Source of the DNA: Chitinophagaceae bacterium
Lineage (GTDB): Bacteria > Bacteroidota > Bacteroidia > Chitinophagales > UBA10324
DNA length: 53,615 nucleotides
Reading direction: 5' to 3'
NCBI GenBank assembly: GCA_947474435.1
Contig: CANJII010000024.1
Location: 1-53,615 of the forward strand
Numbering within the stretch: the stretch's first letter is position 1; every line of letters begins with the position of its first letter. This document shows positions 26,134-34,847 of this stretch, piece by piece. The position numbers and the translations under genes are program-made. Below the pieces are notes generated by a model, which saw only the letters and a program-made list of their open reading frames with translations, ran no database searches and was not told the DNA's origin.

Positions 26134-26185
26134 TCTATGAAAAGTTATTTATTGTAATCAGTTATTTGTAAATACAATGGTTATT

Positions 26186-27247
26186 TTAAAATCCGAAAGT
26201 GTGCAAGTGTTTAAGCATTTCAATTACTGCCATTGCTGCAAGGTTAATTAATGCTAATGGAATTAATCCTTTCCACCCCAAATTCATTAACTGATCGTAA
26301 CGGAATCTTGGAATGGTCCAGCGAACCCACATGAAGAAAAAAATGAAGAAGAAAATTTTCAGAAAGTAAGCTCCGACACCAACGAGTGTCACAATGTTTT
26401 GCGATTGAGTGGTTTCAAGTAGCCAATCCATTCCGGGAAAATTAAATCCGCCAAAAAATAATGCGGAGATAACTGCTGATGAAATAAACATGTTGATGTA
26501 CTCAGAGAAAAGATAGAAGCCAAGTTTCATTGATGAATATTCGGTATGAAAGCCACCAACCAATTCGGTTTCGCATTCGGGTAAATCAAAAGGAGAGCGG
26601 TTGCATTCAGCAAAAGCACAAATTAAAAAGATGAGGAAACTTAGTGGTTGCATTAAAAAATTCCAATGCAAAATTCCACCGTGTTGTTGATTTACAATAT
26701 CCCGAAAGCTTAATGAACCGGTCATTAACACCAATGCAACAATTGATAATCCCATTGATAATTCGTAACTGATAATTTGTGATGAACCACGAATGGCACC
26801 CATCAACGACCATTTATTATTTGATGCCCAACCACCAATCATGATTCCGTAAACAGAAACTGACACTACTGCGAAAACATAAAGCACTCCGATGTTCAAA
26901 TCAACAGCCTGTAGATAAAATGTTCGTCCGAATAATGTCAGTTCACTTCCCCATGGTAAAACAACACCTGTCATCAGGCAACAGATCATTGCGATGCTTG
27001 GGCCGAGTATGAACAAAAATTTATTGGAAGCAACTGGAATGATTTCTTCCTTGGTAAACATTTTCACTCCATCAGCAAATGGTTGTAACAATCCCCACGG
27101 ACCTGCGCGATTGGGCCCAATTCGGTCTTGCAGAAATGCAGCAACTTTTCGTTCGCCATAAGTTGAATACAATGCAATCAGTAATGTCACCACGAACATG
27201 ATGACGATGATGATTATTGAAGGAAGAAAATTTATGATGGTTTCCAT
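26186..27247 (-). CDS. nuoH: NADH-quinone oxidoreductase subunit H
   Basis: A 353-residue membrane subunit that forms the quinone tunnel with NuoB and NuoD. Hydrophobic segments cover the length. Conserved loops are present: YGERKVAAFLQDRIGPNRAG near residue 30, RGSSQIISYELSMGL, CNRSPFDLPECETELVGGFH and WVRWTIPRFRYDQLMNLGWK. The size is as in other Bacteroidota. It lies between the short nuoG and nuoI. Confidence 0.97.
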   Translation of the reverse strand: METIINFLPSIIIIVIMFVVTLLIALYSTYGERKVAAFLQDRIGPNRAGPWGLLQPFADGVKMFTKEEIIPVASNKFLFILGPSIAMICCLMTGVVLPWGSELTLFGRTFYLQAVDLNIGVLYVFAVVSVSVYGIMIGGWASNNKWSLMGAIRGSSQIISYELSMGLSIVALVLMTGSLSFRDIVNQQHGGILHWNFLMQPLSFLIFLICAFAECNRSPFDLPECETELVGGFHTEYSSMKLGFYLFSEYINMFISSAVISALFFGGFNFPGMDWLLETTQSQNIVTLVGVGAYFLKIFFFIFFFMWVRWTIPRFRYDQLMNLGWKGLIPLALINLAAMAVIEMLKHLHTFGF

Positions 27248-27262
27248 TTCGTTAATTTCAGT

Positions 27263-28237
27263 TTAAAAATTATCCCACTTTTCATTATTCAATTTCGAAA
27301 AAAGTTCTTTTGGCAATGCTTTCGTTCCTTCTTCGTAGTGATTCGCATTTATCACACTTTCATTTTCAATTTCACGCGGTCCTTCAACTAGCCAATTCTT
27401 TGAATCATAATTTTCAAATCGACAATCGTTGCAAATGAATTCTTTTAATTCATTGTATTGATCTTTCCTTCCAGTCACGCGATAAATTTCTTCGCCGCGC
27501 ATCCACAACACAACTTTACCACTGCACTTCGGACAATCACGATGTGCATTCATCGGATTCAAAAACCAAACACGATTACGGAAACGAAAATGTTTATCAG
27601 TAAGCGCACCAACAGGACACACATCAATCATGTTCCCACTGAAATCATTCTCGACTGCTTTTTGTATGTAAGTACTGATTTCTGATTTATCGCCACGCCA
27701 TAAGATACCATGCTCGCGTCCGTCAGTTAATTGATCTGCAACCATTGTACAGCGATAACAAAGTATGCAGCGGGTCATGTGCAACTTAATGTCTTCGCCA
27801 ATATTTATGACATCAAAGGTTCGACGCTCAAAATCATATCGTGTTTGCTGACGCCCATGGTCGAAAGCAAAATTCTGCAAATCACATTCGCCTGCCTGGT
27901 CGCATATGGGGCAATCCAGCGGATGATTGATAAGAAGAAATTCAACAATTCCTTTTCGGGTTTCCAAAACTTCAGGTGAAGTAATATTTTTCACAACCAT
28001 TCCTTCCTGCACGGTGGTGCAACAACTTGCAACAAGTTTAGGCATTGGCCTTGGGTCAGCCGTGGAGCCCTGTGAAACTTTTACCAAACACGCTCTGCAT
28101 TTACCACCACTACCTTTTAAAGAAGTGTAGTAGCACATTGCAGGTGGAACAATTTCGCCACCGACTTTGCGTGCGGCATTCATTATTGTGGTTCCTGTCT
28201 CAACTTCTATTTCTATATTGTCAATTGTTACTTTCAT
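27263..28237 (-). CDS. nuoG: NADH-quinone oxidoreductase subunit G, short form
   Basis: A 324-residue protein that corresponds only to the N-terminal third of NuoG. A [2Fe-2S] domain has Cys residues in MCYYTSLKGSGGKCRACLVK and SCCTTV. The NuoG-type His/Cys cluster region is LINHPLDCPICDQAGECDLQ, then FDHGRQQTRYDF. A two-cluster ferredoxin part includes HMTRCILCYRCTM and GNMIDVCPVGALT. The C-terminal zinc-like cysteines are DCPKCSG and ICNDCRFE. The molybdopterin-oxidoreductase domain is absent, as is common for this phylum. It passes electrons from NuoF to NuoI. Its start lies nine bases after the HEPN gene. Confidence 0.92.
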   Translation of the reverse strand: MKVTIDNIEIEVETGTTIMNAARKVGGEIVPPAMCYYTSLKGSGGKCRACLVKVSQGSTADPRPMPKLVASCCTTVQEGMVVKNITSPEVLETRKGIVEFLLINHPLDCPICDQAGECDLQNFAFDHGRQQTRYDFERRTFDVINIGEDIKLHMTRCILCYRCTMVADQLTDGREHGILWRGDKSEISTYIQKAVENDFSGNMIDVCPVGALTDKHFRFRNRVWFLNPMNAHRDCPKCSGKVVLWMRGEEIYRVTGRKDQYNELKEFICNDCRFENYDSKNWLVEGPREIENESVINANHYEEGTKALPKELFSKLNNEKWDNF

Positions 28238-28246
28238 CTTTCTGAA

Positions 28247-28645
28247 TCACTTCAAATTTAATTGTGATATAATTTCTTTTCTGAATTCATCAGCAATGGA
28301 AACTAATTTTTCCATTTCCGTTTTATGAAATTGAAATCTACCAAGCGGATAACGAACATCAACTGCGAATGAAGTAAGTAAATCAGCTTTGTCTTTCAAT
28401 ACAATTTTTATTCTTTCCACTTTCTCATTCAACATATAAATTAGAAATTGTAGGTCATGAGTTTTTGCAAATTCAATTTCATTATAAGTAAGAAGTGCTT
28501 TCAAATATTTTTCAACTGACTGCTGACAATGAAATCCTATTATCTCTTTGTATTCAGGAACCCGTTCTAAAATAATTTTTGCAGTTCCCAAATCATGGTC
28601 GGCAAGTTCAATCCACTCCTTAATTAAATCTTCACGGCTTGTCAT
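28247..28645 (-). CDS. HEPN-domain protein (partner of the adjacent nucleotidyltransferase)
   Basis: A 132-residue all-helical protein of the PF05168-like HEPN type: WIELADHDLGTAKIILERV, then IIGFHCQQSVEKYLKALLTY, then FAKTHDLQFLIYML. The C-terminal motif region is AVDVRYPLGRFQFHKTEME. The clear Arg-x4-6-His RNase motif of toxic HEPN proteins is not obvious; the nearest is the Arg and His in this segment. HEPN proteins paired with minimal nucleotidyltransferases form toxin-antitoxin modules or nucleotide-binding two-protein systems. The gene overlaps the nucleotidyltransferase by 14 bases. The pair is inserted between nuoF and nuoG on the same strand. Confidence 0.88.
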   Translation of the reverse strand: MTSREDLIKEWIELADHDLGTAKIILERVPEYKEIIGFHCQQSVEKYLKALLTYNEIEFAKTHDLQFLIYMLNEKVERIKIVLKDKADLLTSFAVDVRYPLGRFQFHKTEMEKLVSIADEFRKEIISQLNLK

Positions 28646-28961
28646 AAAGGAGTTTAGATTTTTTTAATGCCTGACCAAGAAAAGTGAATTTGTTCTCTTT
28701 TTCTTCTTCAAAATATTTTGGTGTGCAAACCAAAATATCCATTGGATGAATCCATTTAGTTAATGATGCGCGAATGTTACCCATCAATGATAAACGAGGC
28801 ATTCCATTTTCAACTTCTTTCACTACTAACAAATCCAAATCACTATCTGTTGTTGGATTGCCAGCAGCATAAGAGCCAAAAAGAATTACTTTATCGGGTT
28901 GATACTCTGCAACAATTTTTTGCACCATTTCATTGATTGTATTTTCCGAAAGGATTTTCAT
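28632..28961 (-). CDS. Minimal nucleotidyltransferase (MNT-type)
   Basis: A 109-residue member of the polymerase-beta-like nucleotidyltransferases. The fold signature FGSYAAG followed by SDLDLLVV (residues about 27-46) gives the Gly-Ser and paired Asp metal ligands. PMDILV near residue 73 supplies the third Asp. Family members next to HEPN genes act as antitoxins that can AMPylate the partner. Here the HEPN gene overlaps its last codons. The gene starts 43 bases after the nuoF stop and would be transcribed with complex I. Confidence 0.9.
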   Translation of the reverse strand: MKILSENTINEMVQKIVAEYQPDKVILFGSYAAGNPTTDSDLDLLVVKEVENGMPRLSLMGNIRASLTKWIHPMDILVCTPKYFEEEKENKFTFLGQALKKSKLLYDKP

Positions 28962-29004
28962 GTTGCTGATTTATGATTTCAACTTAACCATTTTTTATTT
29001 CATC

Positions 29005-30363
29005 TCACACTGCCAGCGCAGAAAAATATTCCTTCGTTGATTTTAGTAATCCGTAATTTCGTTTCTGTGCATCATGAGCATGTACAACATGCCACTCGAA
29101 CTCTTCTCTGAAATGTCTGATAGCACTTGCAACCGGCCAAGCTGCTGCATCACCCAATGGACAAATCGTATTACCATCAATCTTTTTCTGAATGTCCCAG
29201 AGCAAATCAACATCGCTCAATTTGCCGTGACCGTTTTCTAAATTGTGTAATACTTTTTCCATCCACCCGGTTCCTTCACGACACGGGCTACATTGACCGC
29301 AACTTTCGTGATGATAGAAGCGGGTGAAGTTCCATGTGTTGCGAACAATGCACTGGTCTTCGTCGTAGACAATGAAACCACCGGAGCCGAGCATGGTGCC
29401 ACTTTCGAAACCGCCATCACTAAGTGATTCGTAGCTCATTAATCGGGGGTCACCTTTTTTTGTTTTGAAAAATAATTCGGCAGGAAGAATTGGAACGGAT
29501 GAACCGCCCGCCACAACTGCCTTGAGCATTTTTCCATCGTGAACTCCGCCACAATATTCATTTGAGTTTAAAAATTCATCGACCGGTAATCCTAATTCAA
29601 TTTCATACACACCGGGCTTATTAATATTTCCGCAGGCGGAAATGAGTTTCGTTCCGGTGCTGCGACCGATTCCTATTTTTGCGTAAGCATCACCGCCATT
29701 ATTTATTATCCACGGAACAGCCGCGATAGTTTCAACATTATTTACCACTGTTGGGTTTCCATACAATCCTTTCACTGCAGGGAACGGAGGCTTGATGCGC
29801 GGATTGCCGCGCTTGCCTTCGAGCGATTCGAGCAATGCTGTTTCTTCGCCGCAGATGTAAGCCCCTGCGCCAGGATGCACGACTAATTCCAAGCTATATC
29901 CTGTTCCGAGAATATTATGACCGAGCCAACCTGCTGCGCGTGCTTCTTTAATTGCTTCTTCGAGAATTGTTTTGATCCATTTGTATTCGCCACGGATATA
30001 AATGAACCCGAGATTGCTTTCAAGTGCAATGCTTGATGTTATCATTCCTTCAATCAGAAGATGCGGAATGAACTCCATCAGGTATCTATCCTTGAAAGTT
30101 CCAGGTTCGCTTTCGTCGGCATTGCAAACGAGGTAGCGCGGATTGCCTGATTTTTTGTCGATGAAACTCCACTTCATTCCAGTTGGAAATCCTGCACCAC
30201 CACGACCACGCAATCCGCTCTTCTTTACTTCTTCAACAATATCAGCGGGCTTCATTTCGCGCAATGCTTTCTCAACAGAATTATATCCGCCGTGTTGACG
30301 ATATATTTCGTAGGATTTTATTCCGGGTTTATCAATGTGTTCGAGTAATATTTTTTTTCCCAT
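29005..30363 (-). CDS. nuoF: NADH-quinone oxidoreductase subunit F
   Basis: A 452-residue catalytic subunit that binds NADH and FMN and one [4Fe-4S] cluster. The FMN/NADH glycine-rich segment is GLRGRGGAGFPTGMKW (about 50-65). YLVCNADESEPGTFKDR, GAGAYICGEETALLESLEG and the cluster motif SCGQCSPCREGTGW are all present, with the final Cys in NTICPLGDAA. The length is normal. It is first in this nuo run. No nuoE lies upstream: 256 bases away is clpB on the other strand. Confidence 0.97.
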   Translation of the reverse strand: MGKKILLEHIDKPGIKSYEIYRQHGGYNSVEKALREMKPADIVEEVKKSGLRGRGGAGFPTGMKWSFIDKKSGNPRYLVCNADESEPGTFKDRYLMEFIPHLLIEGMITSSIALESNLGFIYIRGEYKWIKTILEEAIKEARAAGWLGHNILGTGYSLELVVHPGAGAYICGEETALLESLEGKRGNPRIKPPFPAVKGLYGNPTVVNNVETIAAVPWIINNGGDAYAKIGIGRSTGTKLISACGNINKPGVYEIELGLPVDEFLNSNEYCGGVHDGKMLKAVVAGGSSVPILPAELFFKTKKGDPRLMSYESLSDGGFESGTMLGSGGFIVYDEDQCIVRNTWNFTRFYHHESCGQCSPCREGTGWMEKVLHNLENGHGKLSDVDLLWDIQKKIDGNTICPLGDAAAWPVASAIRHFREEFEWHVVHAHDAQKRNYGLLKSTKEYFSALAV

Positions 30364-30414
30364 CTGGAGCGGTTCTCGTTATTACTTTATTCTTTGCCTC
30401 TTATTTGAAAGCGA

Positions 30415-30422
30415 CAAAAATA
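30415..30422 (-). promoter_or_regulatory. Predicted -7 box for the nuoF operon
   Basis: The minus strand reads TATTTTTG, matching TAnnTTTG, 51 bases before the nuoF ATG. It supports the idea that this operon truly begins at nuoF and is not simply cut off from nuoE. No well-spaced TTG was seen. Confidence 0.4.
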
Positions 30423-30584
30423 ATTTGGTTTGTCAATAGTAGTTAGTGATTAATGTTAGGTTTTGAAATTGATTTTTCCAACACATTTTGTCAAGATATT
30501 TTTGAAATGCAAGTCAGGAAGTCGGCTTTGCTTGCTGATTCAAGTCATAATTTCTGAAATAAAATTTCATCACCTTCATGGACT

Positions 30585-30592
30585 TACATTTG
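30585..30592 (+). promoter_or_regulatory. Predicted -7 box of clpB
   Basis: TACATTTG, a full consensus match, lies 27 bases before the ATG at 30620. No CIRCE-type inverted repeat was found upstream, so heat-shock control by HrcA is not supported by the sequence. Confidence 0.5.
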
Positions 30593-30619
30593 AGACGCAG
30601 CAGTAAAAAATAAAGTAGT

Positions 30620-33235
30620 ATGAACTTAAATCAATTCACCATTAAATCTCAGGAAGCCATTCAGAAGGCGCAGGAAATTGCAACAGGATTTCAGCAACAG
30701 CAATTGGATACTGCACATATTCTGAAAGGAATAATTGAAGTGGATGAAAATGTTACACCGTTTCTGTTGAAGAAATTAGGTGTGAATGTTTCGCTGCTCG
30801 AACAAAAAGCAGATGCAATTATTCAGAAGCAACCTAAAGTTTCGGGTGGTCAAATTTATTTATCGAATGAAGCCAATTCAGCAATTGCAAAAGCACAATC
30901 ACTCTTAAAAGAATTCGGCGATGAATTTGTTTCCATTGAACATTTATTGTTGGGAATACTTTCCGGAAAAGATGAAACAGCACGACTGCTGAAAGAAAGC
31001 GGAGTGAATGAAAAAGATTTGAAAACTGCCATTAGGGAATTGCGCAAAGGAAGCACTGTGAAAGATCAGAATGTGGAATCAACTTATAACGCGCTGAACA
31101 AGTATGCAAAAAATTTAAACGACCTGGCACAAAGTGGAAAACTCGATCCAGTGATTGGTCGCGATGAAGAAATCCGCAGAGTGTTACACATCCTTTCGCG
31201 CCGCACAAAAAATAACCCTGTTTTGGTTGGAGAACCCGGAGTTGGTAAAACAGCAATCGCTGAAGGCATCGCGCACAGAATTGTAAATGGTGATGTTCCT
31301 GAAAATTTAAAATCTAAAATCATTTACTCACTCGATATGGGTGCATTGATGGCCGGCGCAAAATATCGTGGTGAGTTCGAAGAAAGATTAAAAGCCGTGG
31401 TGCGCGAAGTGACTGAAAGCAATGGGGAAATTATTTTATTCATTGATGAAATTCACACTCTTATTGGCGCAGGCGCAGCTGAAGGCGCAATGGATGCGGC
31501 GAACATTTTAAAACCTGCATTGGCGCGTGGTGAGTTAAGAACAGTTGGTGCAACCACATTAAATGAGTACCAGAAATATTTTGAAAAAGATAAAGCACTC
31601 GAGCGCCGGTTTCAGAAGGTAATAATTGACGAACCGAATGAAGAAGATGCAATTTCCATTTTGCGCGGATTGAAGGAGCGTTACGAAACACATCATAAAG
31701 TTCGCATAAAAGATGAAGCGATTATTTCTGCGGTTGAATTATCAAACCGTTACATCAGCGATCGTTTTCTTCCTGATAAAGCCATTGATTTAATTGATGA
31801 AGCGGCTGCGAAGTTGCGTTTGGAAATGGATTCACTCCCCGAAGAATTAGATGAAATAGAAAGAAGAATTCGTCAGTTGGAAATTGAGCGAGAGGCCATC
31901 AAGCGTGAAAAAGATGCGAAGAAGGTGAAAGAGTTGAGTGAAGAAATAGCCAACCTTTCAGAAGAAAGAAATAATCTGAAAGCAAAATGGCAGGCAGAAA
32001 AAGATGTTGCGAATGCTGTTCAGGAAAAAAAATCTTCGATTGAAAATTACAAACTCGAAGCAGAGCAGGCAGAGCGTGCCGGTGATTATGGAAAAGTTGC
32101 AGAAATCCGTTACGGAAAAATCCGCGATGCAGAATTGAAATTGAAAAAAGCGGAAGATGAAATTAAGAAAATGAATCAGGGCACCCGCATGTTGAAGGAA
32201 GAAGTGGATGCTGAAGACATTGCCTCCATCGTTTCGAAATGGACCGGAATTCCGGTGACCAAAATGCTGCAAAGCGAAAAAGAAAAACTGTTACACCTCG
32301 AAGATGATTTGCATAAAAGAGTAGTGGGACAGGAGGAAGCAATCACCGCAGTGAGCGATGCCATTCGCAGAAGCCGTGCAGGTTTGCAGGATCCGCGCAA
32401 ACCAATCGGCTCATTTATTTTTCTGGGAACAACCGGAGTTGGTAAAACAGAATTGGCAAAAGCACTCGCTGAATTTTTATTCAACGATGAAAGCGCTATG
32501 ACGCGGATTGATATGAGCGAATACCAGGAGCGCCATGCAGTGTCGCGATTGATTGGTGCGCCTCCGGGATATGTGGGTTATGACGAAGGCGGTCAGTTAA
32601 CAGAAGCAGTTCGTCGTAAACCATACTCTGTTGTATTGCTCGATGAAATTGAAAAAGCGCATCCAGATGTGTTCAACATACTGTTACAGGTGCTGGATGA
32701 CGGACGATTGACTGATAATAAAGGAAGAACCGTCAACTTCAAGAACACCATCATCATCATGACAAGCAACATGGGATCGCATGTGATACAGGAAAATTTT
32801 GCGAAGATTAACGAGAAGAACAAGTACGGAGTTTTAGAAACCACAAAAGTGGAAGTGATGGATTTGCTGCGTAAAACCATACGCCCCGAATTTTTAAACC
32901 GCATTGACGACATCATCATGTTCACTCCATTGATGAAGAATGAAATTGTCGGTATCGTGGAAATACAAGTAAAGCAATTGCAGGCAATGCTGATGAAGAA
33001 CAATATCAAACTGAATATTTCTGATAAAGCAAAAAAGACACTTGGTGATTTGGGTTATGATCCCACTTTAGGTGCACGACCATTGAAGCGGGTAATTCAA
33101 AAGGAATTAGTGAATGAGTTGTCGAAAAAAATTCTTTCCGGCGAAGTGCAATCCGAATCTGTGATTTGGGTGGATACCAACAAGGAAGGCGAATTGGTTT
33201 TCAGTAATGAAGCGAGCGTGATTTCGATGAATTAA
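30620..33235 (+). CDS. clpB: ATP-dependent chaperone ClpB
   Basis: An 871-residue disaggregase of the Hsp100 family that works with DnaK to pull proteins out of aggregates. The N-domain covers residues 1-150. NBD1 has Walker A GEPGVGKT (about 205) and Walker [12 protein letters not shown]. The coiled-coil M domain (about 405-530) is rich in Glu and Lys. NBD2 has [16 protein letters not shown] and [13 protein letters not shown], the pore loop GYVGYDEGG, and the sensor [14 protein letters not shown]. The M domain separates it from ClpA and ClpC. The gene is single and divergent from nuoF. Confidence 0.98.
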   Translation: MNLNQFTIKSQEAIQKAQEIATGFQQQQLDTAHILKGIIEVDENVTPFLLKKLGVNVSLLEQKADAIIQKQPKVSGGQIYLSNEANSAIAKAQSLLKEFGDEFVSIEHLLLGILSGKDETARLLKESGVNEKDLKTAIRELRKGSTVKDQNVESTYNALNKYAKNLNDLAQSGKLDPVIGRDEEIRRVLHILSRRTKNNPVLVGEPGVGKTAIAEGIAHRIVNGDVPENLKSKIIYSLDMGALMAGAKYRGEFEERLKAVVREVTESNGEIILFIDEIHTLIGAGAAEGAMDAANILKPALARGELRTVGATTLNEYQKYFEKDKALERRFQKVIIDEPNEEDAISILRGLKERYETHHKVRIKDEAIISAVELSNRYISDRFLPDKAIDLIDEAAAKLRLEMDSLPEELDEIERRIRQLEIEREAIKREKDAKKVKELSEEIANLSEERNNLKAKWQAEKDVANAVQEKKSSIENYKLEAEQAERAGDYGKVAEIRYGKIRDAELKLKKAEDEIKKMNQGTRMLKEEVDAEDIASIVSKWTGIPVTKMLQSEKEKLLHLEDDLHKRVVGQEEAITAVSDAIRRSRAGLQDPRKPIGSFIFLGTTGVGKTELAKALAEFLFNDESAMTRIDMSEYQERHAVSRLIGAPPGYVGYDEGGQLTEAVRRKPYSVVLLDEIEKAHPDVFNILLQVLDDGRLTDNKGRTVNFKNTIIIMTSNMGSHVIQENFAKINEKNKYGVLETTKVEVMDLLRKTIRPEFLNRIDDIIMFTPLMKNEIVGIVEIQVKQLQAMLMKNNIKLNISDKAKKTLGDLGYDPTLGARPLKRVIQKELVNELSKKILSGEVQSESVIWVDTNKEGELVFSNEASVISMN

Positions 33236-33355
33236 AATTTTTTCAGGAAATTATTATCAAATATTTGTGTAATAGAATTTTGAACTGCAAAATTGAATTC
33301 ATTTTTATAGGCGATAAATGGCAAATCATGCAGCTATAAAATATTAAAAAGAGGT

Positions 33356-33387
33356 TTTGAGCTAACACATTTTTCTATTTACATTTG
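33356..33387 (+). promoter_or_regulatory. Complete Bacteroidota promoter (TTTG-N20-TACATTTG)
   Basis: TTTG at 33356-33359, 20 bases, then TACATTTG at 33380-33387. Both elements and the spacing match the phylum consensus. Transcription should begin near 33394, giving a leader of about 30 bases before ATG 33423. Confidence 0.75.
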
Positions 33388-33422
33388 GGCACTTTAAAAA
33401 AATAAAAAACAGAGATAAAGCG

Positions 33423-34664
33423 ATGGATTTATTTGAAAAATTACTTCAGAACCGTGGTCCGCTTGGTAAACTATCGAGTGTGGCACATGGATATTATACT
33501 TTCCCGAAGCTGGAAGGTGAAATTGGAAGCCGCATGATTTTTCGCGGGAAGGAACGGATTATCTGGAGTTTGAATAATTATCTGGGATTGGCTAATCACC
33601 CTGAAGTGCGCAAGGCTGATGCTGAAGCTGCTGAGCAATATGGTTTGGCTATGCCGATGGGCGCGCGAATGATGAGTGGTAATTCTGACATTCATGAGAA
33701 ATTAGAAAAACAACTTTCGGAATTTGTAGGGAAGCAGGATACTGTTTTGCTCAACTACGGTTATCAAGGTATGGTATCGGCCATTGATGCATTGGTTGAC
33801 CGCCGTGATGTGATTGTGTATGATGCCGAAAGTCATGCATGTATTATTGATGGTGTGCGTTTACACATTGGTAAGCGCTTGGTATTCGGGCATAACGACA
33901 TTGAGAGTTTTGATAAACAAATGAAACGAGCCAGTGATACGGTTGCAGAATCAGGTGGTGCGATATTGGTTATTACTGAAGGTGTTTTTGGAATGGGTGG
34001 TGACCAAGGAATATTGAAAGAGATAGTTGCAATGAAGCAGAAATATTCTTTCCGATTATTAGTGGACGATGCACATGGATTTGGTACCATGGGAAAAACA
34101 GGTGCAGGAACAGGAGAGGAGCAAGGAGTGCAAGACCAGATAGATATTTATTTCAGCACATTCGCAAAATCCATGGCGAGTATTGGTGCGTTTATCAGTA
34201 GCGACGAACAGGTTGCTGACTATCTTCGTTACAATATGCGCTCACAGATTTTTGCTAAGTCATTGCCAATGCCATTGGTAATTGGTAATTTGAAAAGACT
34301 GGAACTGTTGCGTTCAAAACCTGAACTGAAAGCGAAGTTGTGGAGCAATGTAATGAAGTTGCAAAAGGGTTTACGCGATCGTGGATTTGATATTGGTAAA
34401 ACAAATTCGCCGGTTACTCCTGTTTATTTAAATGGTAACCCGAATGAAGCTGCGAATATGATTATGGATATTCGTGAGTACTATGGTGTGTTTTTATCGG
34501 TAGTGGTTTATCCGGTAGTACCAAAAGGCGTGATGATGTTGCGCCTGATTCCGACTGCTGTACATACCGATGCGGATATTGATGCCACATTAAATTGTTT
34601 CAGTGAAGTTTCTGAAAAACTGAAATCGGGTTTTTATCTGAAACAGAAATTAGTCACTGTTTAA
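33423..34664 (+). CDS. Alpha-oxoamine synthase family aminotransferase (serine palmitoyltransferase-like)
   Basis: A 413-residue PLP enzyme of the family that condenses an amino acid with an acyl-CoA. NNYLGLANHPEVRKA near residue 58, GARMMSGNSDIHEKLE, the PLP-stacking HACIIDG, the Asp in LLVDDAHGFGTMG, and the Schiff-base Lys in FSTFAKSMASIGAF are all present. Relatives are KBL (2-amino-3-ketobutyrate ligase), BioF and the soluble serine palmitoyltransferase that starts sphingolipid synthesis in Bacteroidota. The DIHEKLE, YGHND-like and RSQIFAKSLPM regions look more SPT-like, but the substrate cannot be fixed by eye. It is a single gene ended by a strong terminator. Confidence 0.85.
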   Translation: MDLFEKLLQNRGPLGKLSSVAHGYYTFPKLEGEIGSRMIFRGKERIIWSLNNYLGLANHPEVRKADAEAAEQYGLAMPMGARMMSGNSDIHEKLEKQLSEFVGKQDTVLLNYGYQGMVSAIDALVDRRDVIVYDAESHACIIDGVRLHIGKRLVFGHNDIESFDKQMKRASDTVAESGGAILVITEGVFGMGGDQGILKEIVAMKQKYSFRLLVDDAHGFGTMGKTGAGTGEEQGVQDQIDIYFSTFAKSMASIGAFISSDEQVADYLRYNMRSQIFAKSLPMPLVIGNLKRLELLRSKPELKAKLWSNVMKLQKGLRDRGFDIGKTNSPVTPVYLNGNPNEAANMIMDIREYYGVFLSVVVYPVVPKGVMMLRLIPTAVHTDADIDATLNCFSEVSEKLKSGFYLKQKLVTV

Positions 34665-34727
34665 AAAAAAGTTTCGGTTTGTGGTGACATGAACCGAGGC
34701 TGTATATTAAAATTTGCAAGCATTATA

Positions 34728-34760
34728 AAGGCGGAGATTATTTTCTCCGCCTTTTTTTTA
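34728..34760 (+). terminator. Intrinsic terminator after the SPT-like gene
   Basis: A perfect 10-base-pair hairpin AAGGCGGAGA / TCTCCGCCTT (34728-34737 and 34744-34753) with a six-base loop is followed by a run of eight T. Confidence 0.9.
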
Positions 34761-34832
34761 ATTTTTTTATCGTTTGAAATTCTGCGGTCAATTAGAAAAA
34801 TAAAAACCAATCGTATTACAGAAATCTGATTT

Positions 34833-34840
34833 TACATTTG
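34833..34840 (+). promoter_or_regulatory. -7 box directly before the GH3 start
   Basis: TACATTTG is followed by only seven bases before ATG 34848, so the predicted transcript begins at or next to the start codon. Confidence 0.5.
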
Positions 34841-34847
34841 CCAGATC

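Noticed and set aside
25697-26140. Plus-strand frame of 147 codons opposite nuoI
   Set aside because: Shadow of a certain gene; cysteine and serine pattern follows the antisense of ferredoxin motifs.
30465-30619. Search for a CIRCE or other heat-shock operator before clpB
   Set aside because: No inverted repeat of the TTAGCACTC-N9-GAGTGCTAA type is present.
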